DNA of 64,000 bases from Zea mays (taxonomy: Eukaryota; Streptophyta; Magnoliopsida; Poales; Poaceae): contig NC_050100.1 in the NCBI RefSeq assembly GCF_902167145.1, forward strand, positions 202,095,974 through 202,159,973, in the 5' to 3' direction. The position numbers and the translations under genes are program-made. Below are positions 13,913 through 28,329 of the stretch, piece by piece. Numbering within the stretch: the first letter of the stretch is position 1; each line of letters starts with the position of its first letter. Below the pieces are notes generated by a model. That model worked only from the letters and a program-made list of their open reading frames with translations, had not been told where the DNA came from and did no database searches.

Positions 13913-16900
13913 CAAAAATCTGAATGTGTTAGCCTTCGATATTATTGAAAATGGTCATTCATGGCTATTTTCGACAAAAATGGGGGTTGTGTGGCCATTT
14001 ATCTTCAACCAGAGGCTCATACACCTCACTACACATATGTTTTCTTGCCATAGATCACATTCTTGGATCTATGGTGGAGACCAGTTCTTGGTCAAAAATC
14101 CATAGGTGTTAGCCTTCAGTGTCATTGAAAATAGTCGTTCATGGCAATTTTCGACAAAAATGGGGGTTGTGTGGCCATTGATAATTGACCAGGGGCTCGT
14201 ACACCTCACCCCACATATGTTTCCTTGCCATAGATCACATTCTTGGATTTCTGGTGGAGACCATTTCTTGGTCAAAAATCCGTAGGTGTTAACCTTCGGT
14301 ATTATTGAAAATGATCGTTCATGGCTATTTTCGACAAAAATGGGGGTTGTGTGGCCATTTATCATCGACCAGAGGCTCGTACACCTCACCCCACATATGT
14401 TTAATTGCCATAGATCACAATCTTGGATTTCTCGTGGAGGCCATTTCTTGGTCAAAAATCCGTACGTGTTAGCCTTCGGTATTATTGAAAATGGTCGTTC
14501 ATGGCTGTTTTCGACAAAAATGGGGGTTGTGTGGCCATTGATCATCGACCAGAGGCTCGTACACCTCACCCCAATATGTTTCCTTGCCATAGATCATATT
14601 CTTGGATTTCTGGTGGAGACGATTTCTTGGTCAAAAATCCGTAGGTGTTAGCCTTCGGAATTATTGAAAATGGTCGTTCATGGCTATTTTCGACAAAAAT
14701 GGGGGTTGTGTGGCCATTGATCATCGATCAGAGGCTCGTACACCTCACCCCACATATGTTTCCTTGCCATAGATCACATTCTTGGATTTCTGGTGGAGAT
14801 CTTCTCTTGGTCAAAAATCCGTAGGTGTTAGCCTTCGGTATTATTGTAAATGGTCGTTCATGGCTTTTTTTCGACAAAAATGGGGGTTGTGTGGCCATTG
14901 ATCATCGACCAGAGGCTCATACACCTCACCCCACATATGTTTCCTTGCCATAGATAACATTCTTGGATTTCTGGTGGAGACCATTTCTTGGCCAAAAATC
15001 CGTACGTGTTAGCCTTCGGTATTATTGAAAATGGTCATTCATGGCTATTTTCGACACAAATGGGGGTTGTGTGGCCATTGATCATCGACCAGAGGCTCAT
15101 ACACCTCACTACACATATGTTTCCTTGCCATAGACCACATTCTTGGATTTCTGGTGGAGACCATTTCTAGGTCAAAAATCCATAGGTGTTAGCCTTCAGT
15201 GTCATTGAAAATGGTCATTCATGGCTATTTTCGACAAAAATGGGGGTTGTGTGGCCATTGATCATCGACCAGAGGCTCGTACACTTCACCCCACATATGT
15301 TTTCTTGCTATAGATCACATTCTTGGATTTCTGGTGGAGACCATTTCTTGGTCAAAAATCTGTTGTTGTTAGCCTTCGGTATTATTGAAAATGGTCGTTC
15401 ATGGCTATTTTCGACTAAAATGGGGGTTGTGTGGCCATTTATCATCGACCAGAGGCTCGTACACCTTACCCCACATATGTTTACTTGCCATAGATCACAT
15501 TCTTGGATTTCTGGTGGAGACCATTTTTTGGTTAAAAATTCGTACGTGTTAGCCTTCGGTATTATTGAAAATGGTCATTTATGGCTATTTTCGACAAAAA
15601 TGGGGGTTGCGTGGCCATTGATTATCGACCAGAGGCTCGTACACCTAACCCCACATATGTTTCCTTGCCATATATCACATTCTTGGATTTCTGGTGGTGA
15701 CCATTTGTTGGTCAAAAATCCGTAGGTGTTAGCCTTCGGTATTATTGAAAATGGTCGTTCATAGCTATTTTCGACAAAAATGGGGGTTGTGTGGCCATTG
15801 ATCATCGACCAAAGGCTCATACACCTCACCCCACATATGTTTCCTTGCCATAGACCACATTCTTGCATTTTTTGTGGAGACCATTTGTTGGTCAAAAATC
15901 CGTAGGTGTTAGCCTTCGGTATTATTGAAAATGGTCGTTCATGGCGATTTTCATCAGAAATGGGGGTTGTGTGGCCATTTATCATCAACCAGAGGCTCGT
16001 ACACCTCACCCCACATATGTTTCCTTGCCATAGATCACATTCTTGGATTTCTAGTGGAGAGCATTTCTTAGTTAAAAATTCGTACGTGTTAGCCTTCGGT
16101 ATTATTCAAAATGGTTCTGGTCGTTCATGGCTATTTTCGACAAAATGGGGGTTGTGTGGCCATTGATCATCGACCAGAGGCTCATACACCTCACCCACAT
16201 ATGTTTCCTTGTCGTAGATCACATTCTTGGATTTCTGGTGGAGACCATTTCTTGGTCAAAAATCCGTACGTGTTAGCCTACGGTATTATTGAAAATGGTC
16301 GTTCATGGCTATTTTTGACAAAATAGAGGTTCTATGGCCATTGATCATCGACCAGAGGCTCATACACCTCACCCACATATGTTTCCTTGCCGTAGATCAC
16401 ATTCTTGGATTTCTGGTGGAGACCATTTCTTGGGCAAAAATCCAAATGTGTTAGCCTTCGGTATTATTGAAAATGGTTATTCATGGCTATTTTCGACAAA
16501 AATGGGGGTTGTGTGGCCATTTATCTTCAACCAGAGGCTCATACACCTCACTACACATATGTTTTCTTGCCATAGATCACAATCTTGGATCTATGGTGGA
16601 GACCAGTTCTTGGTCAAAAATCCATAGGTGTTAGCCTTCAGTGTCATTGAAAATAGTCGTTCATGGCTATTTTCTACAATAATGGGGGTTGTGTGGCCAT
16701 TGATAATCGACCAGAGGCTCGTACACCTCACCCCACATATGTTTCCTTGCCATAGATCACATTCTTGGATTTCTGGTGGAGACCATTTCTTGGTCAAAAA
16801 TCCGTAGGTGTTAGCCTTCGGTATTATTGAAAATGGTCGTCATGTCCATTTTCAACAAAAATGGGGGTTGTGTGGCCGTTGATCATCGACCAGAGGCTCG

Positions 16901-18415
16901 TACACCTCACCCCACATATGTTTCCTTGCCATAGATCATATTCTTGGATTTCTGGTTGAGACGATTTCTTGGTCAAAAATCCGTAGGTGTTAGCCTTCGG
17001 TATTATTGAAAATGGTCGTTCATGGCTATTTTCGACAAAAATGGGGGTTGTGTGGCCATTGATCATCGACCAGAGGCTCGTACACCTCACCCCACGTATG
17101 TTTCCTTGCCATAGATCAAATTCTTGAATTTCTGGTGGAGACCATTTCTTGGTCAAAAATTCGTAGGTGTTAGCCTTCGATATTATTGTAAATGGTCGTT
17201 CATGGCTATTTTCGACAAAAATGGGGGTTGTGTGGCCATTGATCATCGACCAGAGGCTCATACACCTCAGCCCACTTATGTTTCCTTGCCATAGATCATA
17301 TTCTTGGATTTCTGGTGGAGACCATTTCTTGGTCAAAAATCTGTAGGTGTTAGCCTCTGGTATTATTGAAAATGGTCGTTCATGGCTATTTTGATAAAAA
17401 ATGGGGGTTGTATGGCCATTTATCATCGACCAGAGGCTCGTACACCTCACCCCACATATGTTTCTTGCCATAGATCACATTCTTGGATTTCTGGTGGAGA
17501 CCATTTCTTGGTCAAAAATTCGTACGTGTTAGCCTTCGATATTATTGAAAATGGTCGTTCATGGCTATTTTTGACAAAATGGGGGTTGTGTGGCCATTGA
17601 TCATTGACCAGAGGCTCGTAAACCTCACCCCACATATGTTTCCTTGCCATAGATCACATTCTTGGATTTCTGGTGGAGACCATTTCTTGGGCAAAAATCC
17701 GAATGTGTTAGCCTTCGGTATTTTTGAAAATGGTCATTCATGGCTATTTTCGATAAAAATGGGGGTTGTTTCGCCATTGATCTTCGACCAGAGGCTCATA
17801 CACCTCACTACACATATGTTTCCTTGCCATATATCACATTCTTGGATTTATGGTGGAGACCATTTCTTGGTCAAAAATCCATAGATGTTAGCCTTCAGTG
17901 TCATTGAAAATGGTCGTTCATGGCTATTTTCGACAAAATAGAGGTTTTGTGGCCATTGATCATCGACCAGAGGCTCATACACCTCACCCCACATATGTTT
18001 CCTTGCCATAGATCACATTCTTGGATTTCTGGTGGAGACCATTCCTTGGTCAAAAATCCGTAGGTGTTAGCCTTCGGTATTATTGAAAATGGTCATTCAT
18101 GGCTATTTTCGACAAAAATGGGGGTTGTGTGGCCATTTATCTTCAACCAGAGGCTCATACACCTCACTACACATATGTTTTCTTGCCATATATCACATTC
18201 TTGGATCTATGGTGGAGACCAGTTCTTGGTCAAAAATCGGTAGGTGTTAGCCTTTAGTGTCATTGAAAATAGTCGTCCATGGCTATTTTCGACAAAAATG
18301 GGGGTTGTGTGGCCATTGATAATCGACCAGAGGCTCATACACCTCACCCCACAAATGTTTCCTTGCCATAGATCACATTCTTGGATTTCTGGTGGAGACT
18401 ATTTCTAGGTCAAAA

Positions 18416-18418
18416 ATG
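18416..18418. other. Satellite strand-switch junction 1 (forward to reverse)
   Basis: The array reads '...tctaggtcaaaaat' and then 'gaacgaccattttc...' from the other strand. Two bases (AT) fit both sides. Read on the other strand, the junction is 'ggtcgttcat' + 'ttttgacc', identical to junction 3. Confidence 0.92.
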
Positions 18419-21400
18419 AACGACCATTTTCAATAATACCATAGGCTAACACCTACGAATTTTTGACAAAGAAATGGTCTCCACCTGAAAATCCAAGAAT
18501 GTGATCTATGGCAAGGAAACATATGTGGGGTGAGGTGTGTGAGCCTCTGGTCGATAATCAATGGCCACACAACCCCCATTTTTGTCGAAAATAGCCATGA
18601 ACGACATTTTCAATAATACCGAAGGCTAACACCTACGAATTTTTGACCAAGAAATGGTCTCCACTAGAAATCCAAGAATGTGATCTATGGCAAGGAAACA
18701 TATGTGGGGTGAGGTGTACGAGCCTCTGGTTGATGATAAATGGCCACACAACCCCCATTTTTGATGAAAATAGCCATGAACGACCATTTTCAATAATACC
18801 GAAGGCTAACACGTACGAATTTTTGACCAAGAAATGGTCTCCACTAGAAATCCAAGAATGTGATCTATGGCAAGGAAACATATGCGGGGTGAGGTGTATG
18901 AGCCTTTGGTTGATGATCAATGGCCACACAACCCCCATTTTTGTCGAAAATAGCTATGAACGACCATTTTCAATAATACCGAAGGCTAACACCTACGGAT
19001 TTTTGACCAAGAAATGGTCACCACCAGAAATCCAAGAATGTGATCTATGGCAAGGAAACATATGTGGGGTTAGGTGTACGAGCCTCTGGTCGATAATCAA
19101 TGGCCACACAACCCCCATTTTTGTCGAAAATAGCCATAAATGACCATTTTCAATAATACCGAAGGCTAACACGTACGGAATTTTAACCAAGAAATGGTCT
19201 CCACCAGAAATCCAAGAATGTGATCTATAGCAAGAAAACGTATGTGGGGTGAAGTGTACGAGCCTCTGGTCGATGATCAATGGCCACACAACCCCCATTT
19301 TTGTCAAAAATAGCCATGAACGACCATTTTCAATGACACTGAAGGCTAACACCTATGGATTTTTGACCAAGAAATGGTATCCACCAGAAATCCAAGAATG
19401 TGGTCTATGGCAAGGAAACATATGTGGGGTGAGGTGTATGAGCCTTTGGTCGATGATCAATTGCCACACAACCCCCATTTTTGTCGAAAATAGCCATGAA
19501 CGACCATTTTCAATAATACCGAAGGCTAACACCTACGGATTTTTGACCAAGAAATGGTCTCCACCAAAAATCCAAGAATGTGATCTATGGCAAGGAAACT
19601 TATGTGGGGTGAGGTGTACGAGCCTCTTGTCGATGATCAATGGCAACACAACCCCCATTTTTGTCAAAAAATAGCCATGAATGACCATTTTCAATGACAC
19701 TGAAGGCTAACACCTATGAATTTTTGACCAACAAATGGTCTCCACGAGAAATCCAAGATTGTGATCTATGGCAAGAAAACATATGTGGGGTGAAGTGTAC
19801 GAGCCTCTAGTCGATGATCAATGGCCACACAACCCCCATTTTTGTCGAAAATAGCCATGAACGACCATTTTCAATGACACTGAAGGCTAACACCTATGGA
19901 TTTTTGACCAAGAAATGGTCTCCACCATAAATCCAAGAATGTGATCTATGGCAAGGAAACATATGTGTAGTGAGGTGTATGAGCCTCTGGTCGAAGATCA
20001 ATGGCCACACAACACCCATTTGTGTCGAATATAGCCATGAATGACCATTTTCAATAATACCGAAGGCTAACACGTACGGATTTTTGACCAAGAAATGGTC
20101 TCCACCAGAAATCCAAGAATGTGATCTATGGCAAGGAAACATATGTGGGGTGAGGTGTATGAGCCTCTGTTCGAAGATCAATGGCCACACAACCCCATTT
20201 GTGTCGAAAATAGCCATTAATGACCATTTTCAATAATACCGAAGGCTAACACGTACGGATTTTTGACCAAGAAATAGTCTCCACCAGAAATCCAAGAATG
20301 TGATCAATGGCAAGGAAACATATGTGGGGTGAGGTGTACGAGCCTCTGATCGATGATCAATGGCCACACAACCCCCATTTTTGTCGAAAATAGCCATGAA
20401 CGACCATTTTCAATAATTCCGAAGGCTAACACCTATGGAAATTTGACCAAGAAATCGTCTACACCAGAAATCCAATAATATGATCTATGGCAAGGAAACA
20501 TATTTGGGGTGAGGTGTACGAGCCTCTGGTCGATGATCAATGGCCACACAACCCCCATTTTTGTCGAAAACAGCCATGAATGACCATTTTCAATAATATC
20601 GAAGGCTAACACGTACGGATTTTTGACCAAGAAATGGTCTCCACGAGAAATCCGAGATTGTGATCTATGGCAATTAAACATATGTGGGGTGAGGTGTACG
20701 AGCCTCTGGTCGATGATAAATGGCCACACAACCCCCATTTTTGTCGAAAATAGCCATCAACGACCATTTTCAATAATACCGAAGGCTAACACCAACGGAT
20801 TTTTGACCAAGAAATGGTCTCCACCAGAAATCCAAGAATGTGATCTATGGCAAGGAAACATCTGTGGGGTGAGGTGTACGAGCCCCTGGTCGATTATCAA
20901 TGGCCACACAACCCCCATTTTTGTCGAAAATTGCCATGAACGACTATTTTCAATGACACTGAAGGCTAACACCTATGGATTTTTGACCAAGAACTGGTCT
21001 CCACCATAGATCCAAGAATGTGATCTATGGCAAGAAAACATATGTGTAGTGAGGTGTATGAGCCTCTGGTTGAAGATAAATGGCCACACAACACCCATTT
21101 TTGTCGAAAATAGCCATGAATGACCATTTTCAATAATACCGAAGGCTAACACATTCGGATTTTTGCCCAAGAAATGGTCTCCACCAGAAATCCAAAAATG
21201 TGATCTATGTCAAGGAAACATATGTGGGGTGAGGTGTATGAGCCTCTGGTCGATGATCAATGGCCACAAAACCTCTATTTTGTCAAAAATAGCCATGAAC
21301 GACCATTTTCAATAATACCGAAGGCTAACACGTACGGATTTTTGACCAAGAAATGGTCTCCACCAGAAATCCAAGAATGTGATCTACGACAAGGAAACAT

Positions 21401-22700
21401 ATGTGGGTGAGGTGTACGAGCCTCTGGTCGATGATCAATGGCCACACAACCCCCATTTTGTCGAAAATAGCCATGAACGACCATTTTCAATAATACCGAA
21501 GGCTAACACGTACGAATTTTTGACCAAGAAATGGTCTCCACCAGAAATCCAAGAGTGTGCTCTATGGCAAGGAAACATATGTGGGGTGAGGTGTACGAGC
21601 CTCTGGTCGATGATAAATGGCCACACAACCCCCATTTTTGATGAAAATAGCCATGAACGACCATTTTCAATAATACCGAAAGCTAACACCTACGGATTTT
21701 TGACCAACAAATGGTCTCCACCAGAAATCCAAGAATGTGGTCTATGGCAAGGAAGCATATGTGGGGTGAGGTGTATGAGCCTTTGGTCGATGATCAATGG
21801 CCACACAACCCCCATTTTTGTCGAAAATAGCCATGAACGACCATTTTCAATAATACCGAAGGCCAACACCTACGGATTTTTGACCAAGAAATGGTCACAA
21901 CCAGAAATCCAAGAATGTGGTCTATAGCAAGGAAACACATGTGGGGTGAGGTGTATGAGCCTTTGGTCGATGATCAATTGCCACACAACCCCCATTTTTG
22001 TCGAAAATAGCCATGAACGACGATCTTCAATAATACCGAAGGCTAACACCTACGGATTTTTGACCAAGAAATGGTCTCCACCAGAAATCCAAGAATGTGA
22101 TATATGGCAAGGAAACTTATGTGGGGTGAGGTGTACGATCCTCTGGTCGATGATCAATGGTGACACAACCCCCATTTTTGTCGAAAATAGCCATGAATGA
22201 CCATTTTCAATGACACTGAAGGCTAACACCTACGAATTTTTGACCAACAAATGGTCTCCACGAGAAATCCAAGATTCTGATCTATGGCAAGAAAACATAT
22301 GTGGGGTGAAGTGTACGAGCCTCTGGTCGATGATCAATGGCCACACAACCCCCATTTTTGTCGAAAATAGCCATGAACGACCATTTTCAATGACACTGAA
22401 GGCTAACACCTATGGATTTTTGACCAAGAAATGGTCTCCACAATAAATCTAAGAATGTGATCTATGGCAAGGAAACATATGTGTAGTGAGGTGTATGAGC
22501 CTCTGGTCGAAGATCAATGGCCACACAACCCCCATTTTTGTCGAAAATAGCCATGAATGACCATTTTCAAAAATACCAAAGGCTAACACATTCGGATTTT
22601 TGCCCAAGAAATGGTCCGCACCAGAAATCCAAGAATGTGATCTATGGCAAGGAAACATATGTGGGGTGAGGTGTACGAGCCTCTGGTCGATGATCAATGG
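18418..22700 (-). repeat. knob180 satellite array, block R1 (reverse)
   Basis: About 24 knob180 monomers in the opposite orientation to F1; every landmark now reads as its complement (for example 'ccaagaaatggtctccacc' and 'aataccgaaggctaacac'). The block is bounded by two abrupt strand switches with 2-3 bases of shared sequence at each. The first ~190 bp are a reverse-complement copy of the last part of F2 (up to 36102), sharing rare variants. The rest holds the usual mix of monomer subtypes. No gene is visible. Confidence 0.95.
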
Positions 22701-22818
22701 GCAAAAATCCGAATGTGTTAGCCTTTGGTATTTTTGAAAATGGTCATTCATGGCTATTTTCGACAAAAATGGGGGTTGTGTGGCCATTGATCTTCGACCA
22801 GAGGCTCATACACCTCAC
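22486..22818. repeat. Inverted repeat at strand-switch junction 2 (121-bp arms, 91-bp spacer)
   Basis: Bases 22486-22606 are the exact reverse complement of 22698-22818; I followed the pairing through the whole length and found no mismatch. The spacer is 22607-22697. The orientation changes from reverse to forward at 22698-22700, where TGG fits both strands. The structure is a fold-back, as expected if a strand copied itself backward. Confidence 0.92.
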
Positions 22819-25800
22819 CCCACATATGATCCTTGCCGTAGATCACATTCTTGGATTTCTGGTGGAGGCCATTTCTTGGTCAAAAATCCGTAGGTGTTAG
22901 CCTTCGGTATTATTGAAAATGGTCGTTCATGGCTATTTTCGACAAAAATGGGGGTTGTGTGGCCATTGATCATCGACCAGAGGCTCATACACCTCACCCC
23001 ACATATGTTTCCTTGCCATAGATCACATTCTTGGATTTCTAGTGGAGACCATTTCTTGGTCAAAAATCCGTAGGTGTTAGCCTCTAGTATTATTGCAAAT
23101 GGTCGCTCATGGCTATTTTCATAAAAAATGGGGGTTGTGTGGCCATTTATCATCGACTAGAGGCTCATAAAACTCACCCCACATATGTTTCCTTGCCATA
23201 GATCACATTCTTGGATTTCTGGTGGAGACCATTTCTTGGTCAAAAACTCGTACGTGTTAGCCTTCGGTATTATTGAAAATGGTCGTGCATGGCTATTTTC
23301 GGCAAAATGGGGGTTGTGTGGCCATTGATCATCGACCAGAGGCTCGTACACCTCACCCCACATATGTTTCCTTGCCATAGATCACATTCTAGGATTTCTG
23401 GTGGAGACCATTTCTTGGGCAAAAATCCGAATGTGTTAGCCTTTGGTATTTTTGAAAATGGTCATTCATGGCTATTTTCGACAAAAATGGGGGTTGTGTG
23501 GCCATTGATCTTCGACCACAGGCTCATACACCTCACTACACATATGTTTCCTTGCCATAGGTCACATTCTTGGATTAATGGTGGAGACCATTTCTTGGTC
23601 AGAAATCCATAGGTGTTAGCGTTTAGTGTCATTGAAAATGGTCGTTCATGGCTATTTTCGACAAAAATGGGGGTTGTGTGGCCATTGATCATCGACCAGA
23701 GGCTCGTACACTTCACCCCACATATGTTTTCTTTCCATAGATCACATTCTTGGATTTCTGGAGGAGACCATTCCTTGGTCAAAAATCTGTTGGTGTTAGC
23801 CTTCGGTATTATTCAAAATGGTCGTTCATGGCTATTTTCGACTAAAATGGGGGTTGTGTGGCCATTTATCATCGACCAGAGGCTCATGCAATTCACCCCA
23901 CATATGTTTCCTTGCCATAGATCACATTCTTGGATTTCCGGTGGAGACCATTTCTTGGTCAAAAATCTGTACGTGTTAGCCTTCGGTATTATTGAATATG
24001 GTCATTCATGGCTATTTTCGACAAAAATGGGGGTTGTGTGGCCAATGATCATCGACCAGAGGCTCATACACCTCACCCCACATATGTTTCCTTGCCATAG
24101 ATCACATTCTTGGATTTCCGGTGGAGACCATTTATTGGTCAAAAATCTGTACGTGTTAGCCTTCAGTATTATTGAAAATGGTCATTCATGGCTATTTTCG
24201 ACAAAAATGGGGGTTGTGTGGCCATTGATCATCGACCAGAGGCTCGTAAACCTCACCCCACATATGTTTCCTAGCCATAGATCACATTCTTTGATTTCTG
24301 GTGGAGACCATTTCTTGGTCAAAAATCTGAATGTTATAGCCTTCGGTACTATTGAAAATGGTCGTTCATGGCTATTTTCGACAAAAATGGGGGTTGTGTG
24401 GCCATTGATATTCGACCAAAGGCTCATACAACTCACTACACATATGTTTCCTTGCCATAGATCACATTCTTGGATTTATTGTGGAGACCATTTCTTGGTC
24501 AAAAATCCGTAGGTGTTAGCCTTCAGTGTCATTGAAAATGGTCGTTCATGGCTATTTTCGACAAAAATGGGGTCTGTGTGGCCATTGATCATCGACCAAA
24601 GGCTCGTACACTTCACCCCACATATGTTTTCTTGCCAGAGATCACATTCTAGGATTTCTGGTGGAGACCATTTCTTGGTCAAAAATCCGTTGTTGTTAGC
24701 CTTCGGTATTTTTGAAAATGGTCGTTCATGGCTATTTTCGACTAAAATGGGGGTTGTGTGGCCATTTATCATCGACCAGAGGCTCATACACCTCACCCCA
24801 CATATGTTTCCTTGCCATAGATCACATTCTTGGATTTCTGGTGGTGACCATTTCTTGGTCAAAAATCCGTACGTGTTAGCCTTCGGTATTATTGAAAATG
24901 GTCATTCATGGCTATTTTCGACAAAAATTGGGGTTGTGTGGCCAATGATCATCAACCAGAGGCTCGTAAACCTCACCCCACATATGTTTCCTTGCCATAG
25001 ATCACATTCTTTGATTTCTGGTGGAGACCATTTTTTGGTCAAGAATCCGAATGTGTTAGCCTTTAGTGTCATTGAAAATGGTCGTTCATGGCTATTTTCG
25101 AAAAAAATTAGGGTTGTGTGGCCATTGATCATCGACCAGAGGCTCGTACACCTCAACCCACATATGTTTCCTTGCCATAGATCACATTCTTGGATTTATG
25201 GTGGAGACCATTTTTTGGTCAAAAATCCGTAGTTGTTAGCCTTCAGTGTCATTGAAAATGGTTGTTCATGGCTATTTTCGACAAAATAGGGGTTGTGTGG
25301 CCATTGATCATCGACTAGAGGCTCGTACACCTCACCCCTCATATGTTTCCTTGCTGTAGATCACATTCTTGGATTTCTGGTGGAGACCATTTCTTGGTCA
25401 AAAATCCGTAGGTGTTAGCCTTCGGTATTATTGAAAATGGTCGTTCATGGCTATTTTCGACAAAAATGGGGGTTGTGTGGCCATTGATCATCGACCAGAG
25501 GCTCATACACCTCACCCCACATATGTTTCCTTTCCATAGATCACATTCTTGGATTTCTGGTGGAGACCAATTGTTAGTCAAAAATCCGTAGGTGTTAGCC
25601 TCTAGTATTATTGAAAATGGTCGCTCATGGCTATTTTCATCAATAATGGGGGTTGTGTGGCCATCTATCATCGACTAGAGGCTCGTAAACCTCACCCACA
25701 TATGTTTCCTTGCCATAGATTACATTCTTGGATTTCTGGTGGAGACCATTTCTTGGTCAAAAATTCGTACGTGTTAGCCTTCGGTATGATTGAAAATGGT

Positions 25801-28329
25801 CGTTCATGGCTATTTTCGACAAAATGGGGGTTGTGTGGCCATTGATCATCGACCAGAGGCTCGTACACCTCACCCCACATATGTATCCTTGCCATAGATC
25901 ACATTCTTGGATTTCTGGTGGAGACCATTTCTTGGGAAAAAATCCGAATGTGTTAGCCTTCGGTATTTTTGAAAATGGTCATTCATGGCTATTTTCGACA
26001 AAAATGGGGGTTGTGTGGCCATTGATCTTCGACCAGAGGCTCATACACCTCACTACACATATGTTTCCTTGCCATAGATCACATTCTTGGATTTATGGTG
26101 GAGACCATTTCTTGGTCAGATATCCATAGGTGTTAGCCTTTAGTGTCATTGAAAATGGTCGTTCATGGCTATTTTCGACAAAAATGGGGGTTGTGTGGCC
26201 ATTGATCATCGACCAGAGGCTCGTACACTTCACCCCACATATGTTTTCTTGCCATAGATCACATTCTTGGATTTCTGGAGGAGACCATTTCTTGGTCAAA
26301 AATCTGTTGGTGTTAGCCTTCGGTATTATTGAAAATGGTCGTTCATGGCTATTTTCGACTAAAATGGGGGTTGTGTGGCCATTTATCATCGACCAGAGGC
26401 TCGTACAATTCACCCCAAATATGTTTCCTTGCCATAGATCACATTCTTGGATTTCTGGTGGAGACCATTTATTGGTCAAAAATCCGTACGTGTTAGCCTT
26501 CGGTATTATTGAAAATGGTCATTCATGGCTATTTTCGACAAAAATGGGGGTTGTGTGGCCATTGATATTCGACCAGAGGCTCATACACCTCACTACACTT
26601 ATGTTTCCTTGCCATAGATCACATTCTTGGATTTATGGTGGAGACCATTTCTTGGTCAAAATACATAGGTATTAGCCTTCAGTGTCATTGAAAATGGTCG
26701 TTCATGGCTATTTTCGACAAAAATTGGCGTTGTGTGGCCATTGATCATCGACCAGAGGCTCGTACACTTCACCCCACATATGTTTTCTTCCAATAGATCA
26801 CATTCTTGGATTTCTAGAGGAGACCATTTCTTGGTCAAAAATCTGTTGGTGTTAGCCTTCGGTATTATTGAAAATGGTCGTTCATGGCTATTTTTGACTA
26901 AAATGGGGGTTGTGTGGCCATTTATCATCGACCGGAGGCTTGTACAATTCACCCTACATATGTTTCCTTGCCATAGATCACATTCTTAGATTTCTGGTGG
27001 AGACCATTTCTTGGGCAAAAATCCGAATGTGTTAGCCTTTGGTATTTTTGAAAATGGTCATTCATGGCTATTTTCGACACAAATGGGGGTTGTGTGGCCA
27101 TTGATCTTCGACCAGAGGCTCATACACCTCACTACACAGATGTTTCCTTGCCATAGATCACATTCTTGGATTTATGGTGGAGACCATTTCTTGGTCAAAA
27201 ATCCATAGGTGTTAGCCTTCAGTGTCATTGAAAATGGTCGTTCATGGCTATTTTCGACAAAAATGGGGGTTGTGTGGCCATTGATCATCGACCAGAGGCT
27301 CGTACACTTCACCCCACATATGTTTTCTTTCCATAGATCAGAATCTTGGATTTCTTGTGGATACCATTTGTTGGTCAAAAATTCGTAGGTGTTAGCCTTC
27401 AGTGTCATTGAAAATGGTCATTCATGGCTATTTTCGACAAAAATGGGGGTTGTGTCGCCATTGATCATTGACCAGAGGATCGAACACCTCACCCCACATA
27501 AGTTTCCTTGCCATATATCACATTCTTGGATTTCTGGTGGAGACCATTTCTTGGTCAAAAATCCGTTGGTGTTAGCCTTCCGTATTATTGAAAATGGTCG
27601 TTCATGGCTATTTTCGACAAAAATGGGGGTTGTGTGGCAATTTATCATCGACCAAAGGCTCATACACCTCACCCCACATGTGTTTCCTTGCCATAGACCA
27701 CATTCTTGGATTTCTGGTGGTGACCATTTCTTGGTCAAAAATCCGTAGGTGTTAGCCTTCGGTATTATTGAAAATGGTCGTTCATGGCTATTTTCATCAA
27801 AAATGGGGGTTGTGTGGCCATTTATCATCGACCAGAGGCTCGTACACCTCACCCCACATATGTTTCCTTGCCATAGAGCACACTCTTGGATTTCTGGTGG
27901 AGACCATTTCTTGGTCAAAAATTCGTACGTGTTAGCCTTCGGTATTATTGAAAATGGTCGTTCATGGCTATTTTCGACAAAATGGGGGTTTTGTGGCCAT
28001 TGATCATCGACCAGAGGCTCGTACACCTCAACCACATATGTTTCCTTGCCATAGATCACATTCTTGGATTTCTGGTGGAGACCATTTCTTGGTCAAAAAT
28101 CCGTACGTGTTAGCCTTCGGTATTATTGAAAATGGTCATTCATGGCTATTTTTGACAAAATAGAGGTTCTGTGGCCATTGATCATCGACCAGAGGCTCAT
28201 ACACCTCACCCCACATATTTTTCCTTGACATAGATCACATTTTTGGATTTCTGGTGGAGACCATTTCTTGGGCAAAAATCCGAATGTGTTAGCCTTCGGT
28301 ATTATTGAAAATGGTCATTCATGGCTAGT

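Larger units (their letters stand above)
1..18417 (+). repeat. knob180 satellite array, block F1 (forward)
   Basis: About 102 head-to-tail copies of a 180-bp monomer. Landmarks in each unit, in order: gttagccttcggtatt, a 'gacaaaaatgggggttgtg' segment, 'gatcatcgaccagaggctc', 'ccccacatatgtttccttgcc' and 'ggtggagaccatttcttgg'. I recognise this as the maize knob 180-bp repeat. Monomers fall into recurring variants: 'atcaaaaatggggg' instead of 'gacaaaaatggggg', 'cactacacatatg' instead of 'caccccacatatg', 'ttgggcaaaaatccgaatg', and 179-bp units missing one A. The variants come in ordered runs that repeat as higher-order blocks (see separate entries). In maize, knob180 arrays form heterochromatic knobs that act as neocentromeres under abnormal chromosome 10; nothing in the sequence shows whether this array is active. 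No gene is visible in the block. Confidence 0.96.

Noticed and set aside
18418..22700. R1 as a simple in-place inversion of F1 sequence
   Set aside because: Its two ends do not restore continuous satellite when flipped: junction 1 matches junction 3 and junction 2 has its own fold-back, so two different events bound the block.
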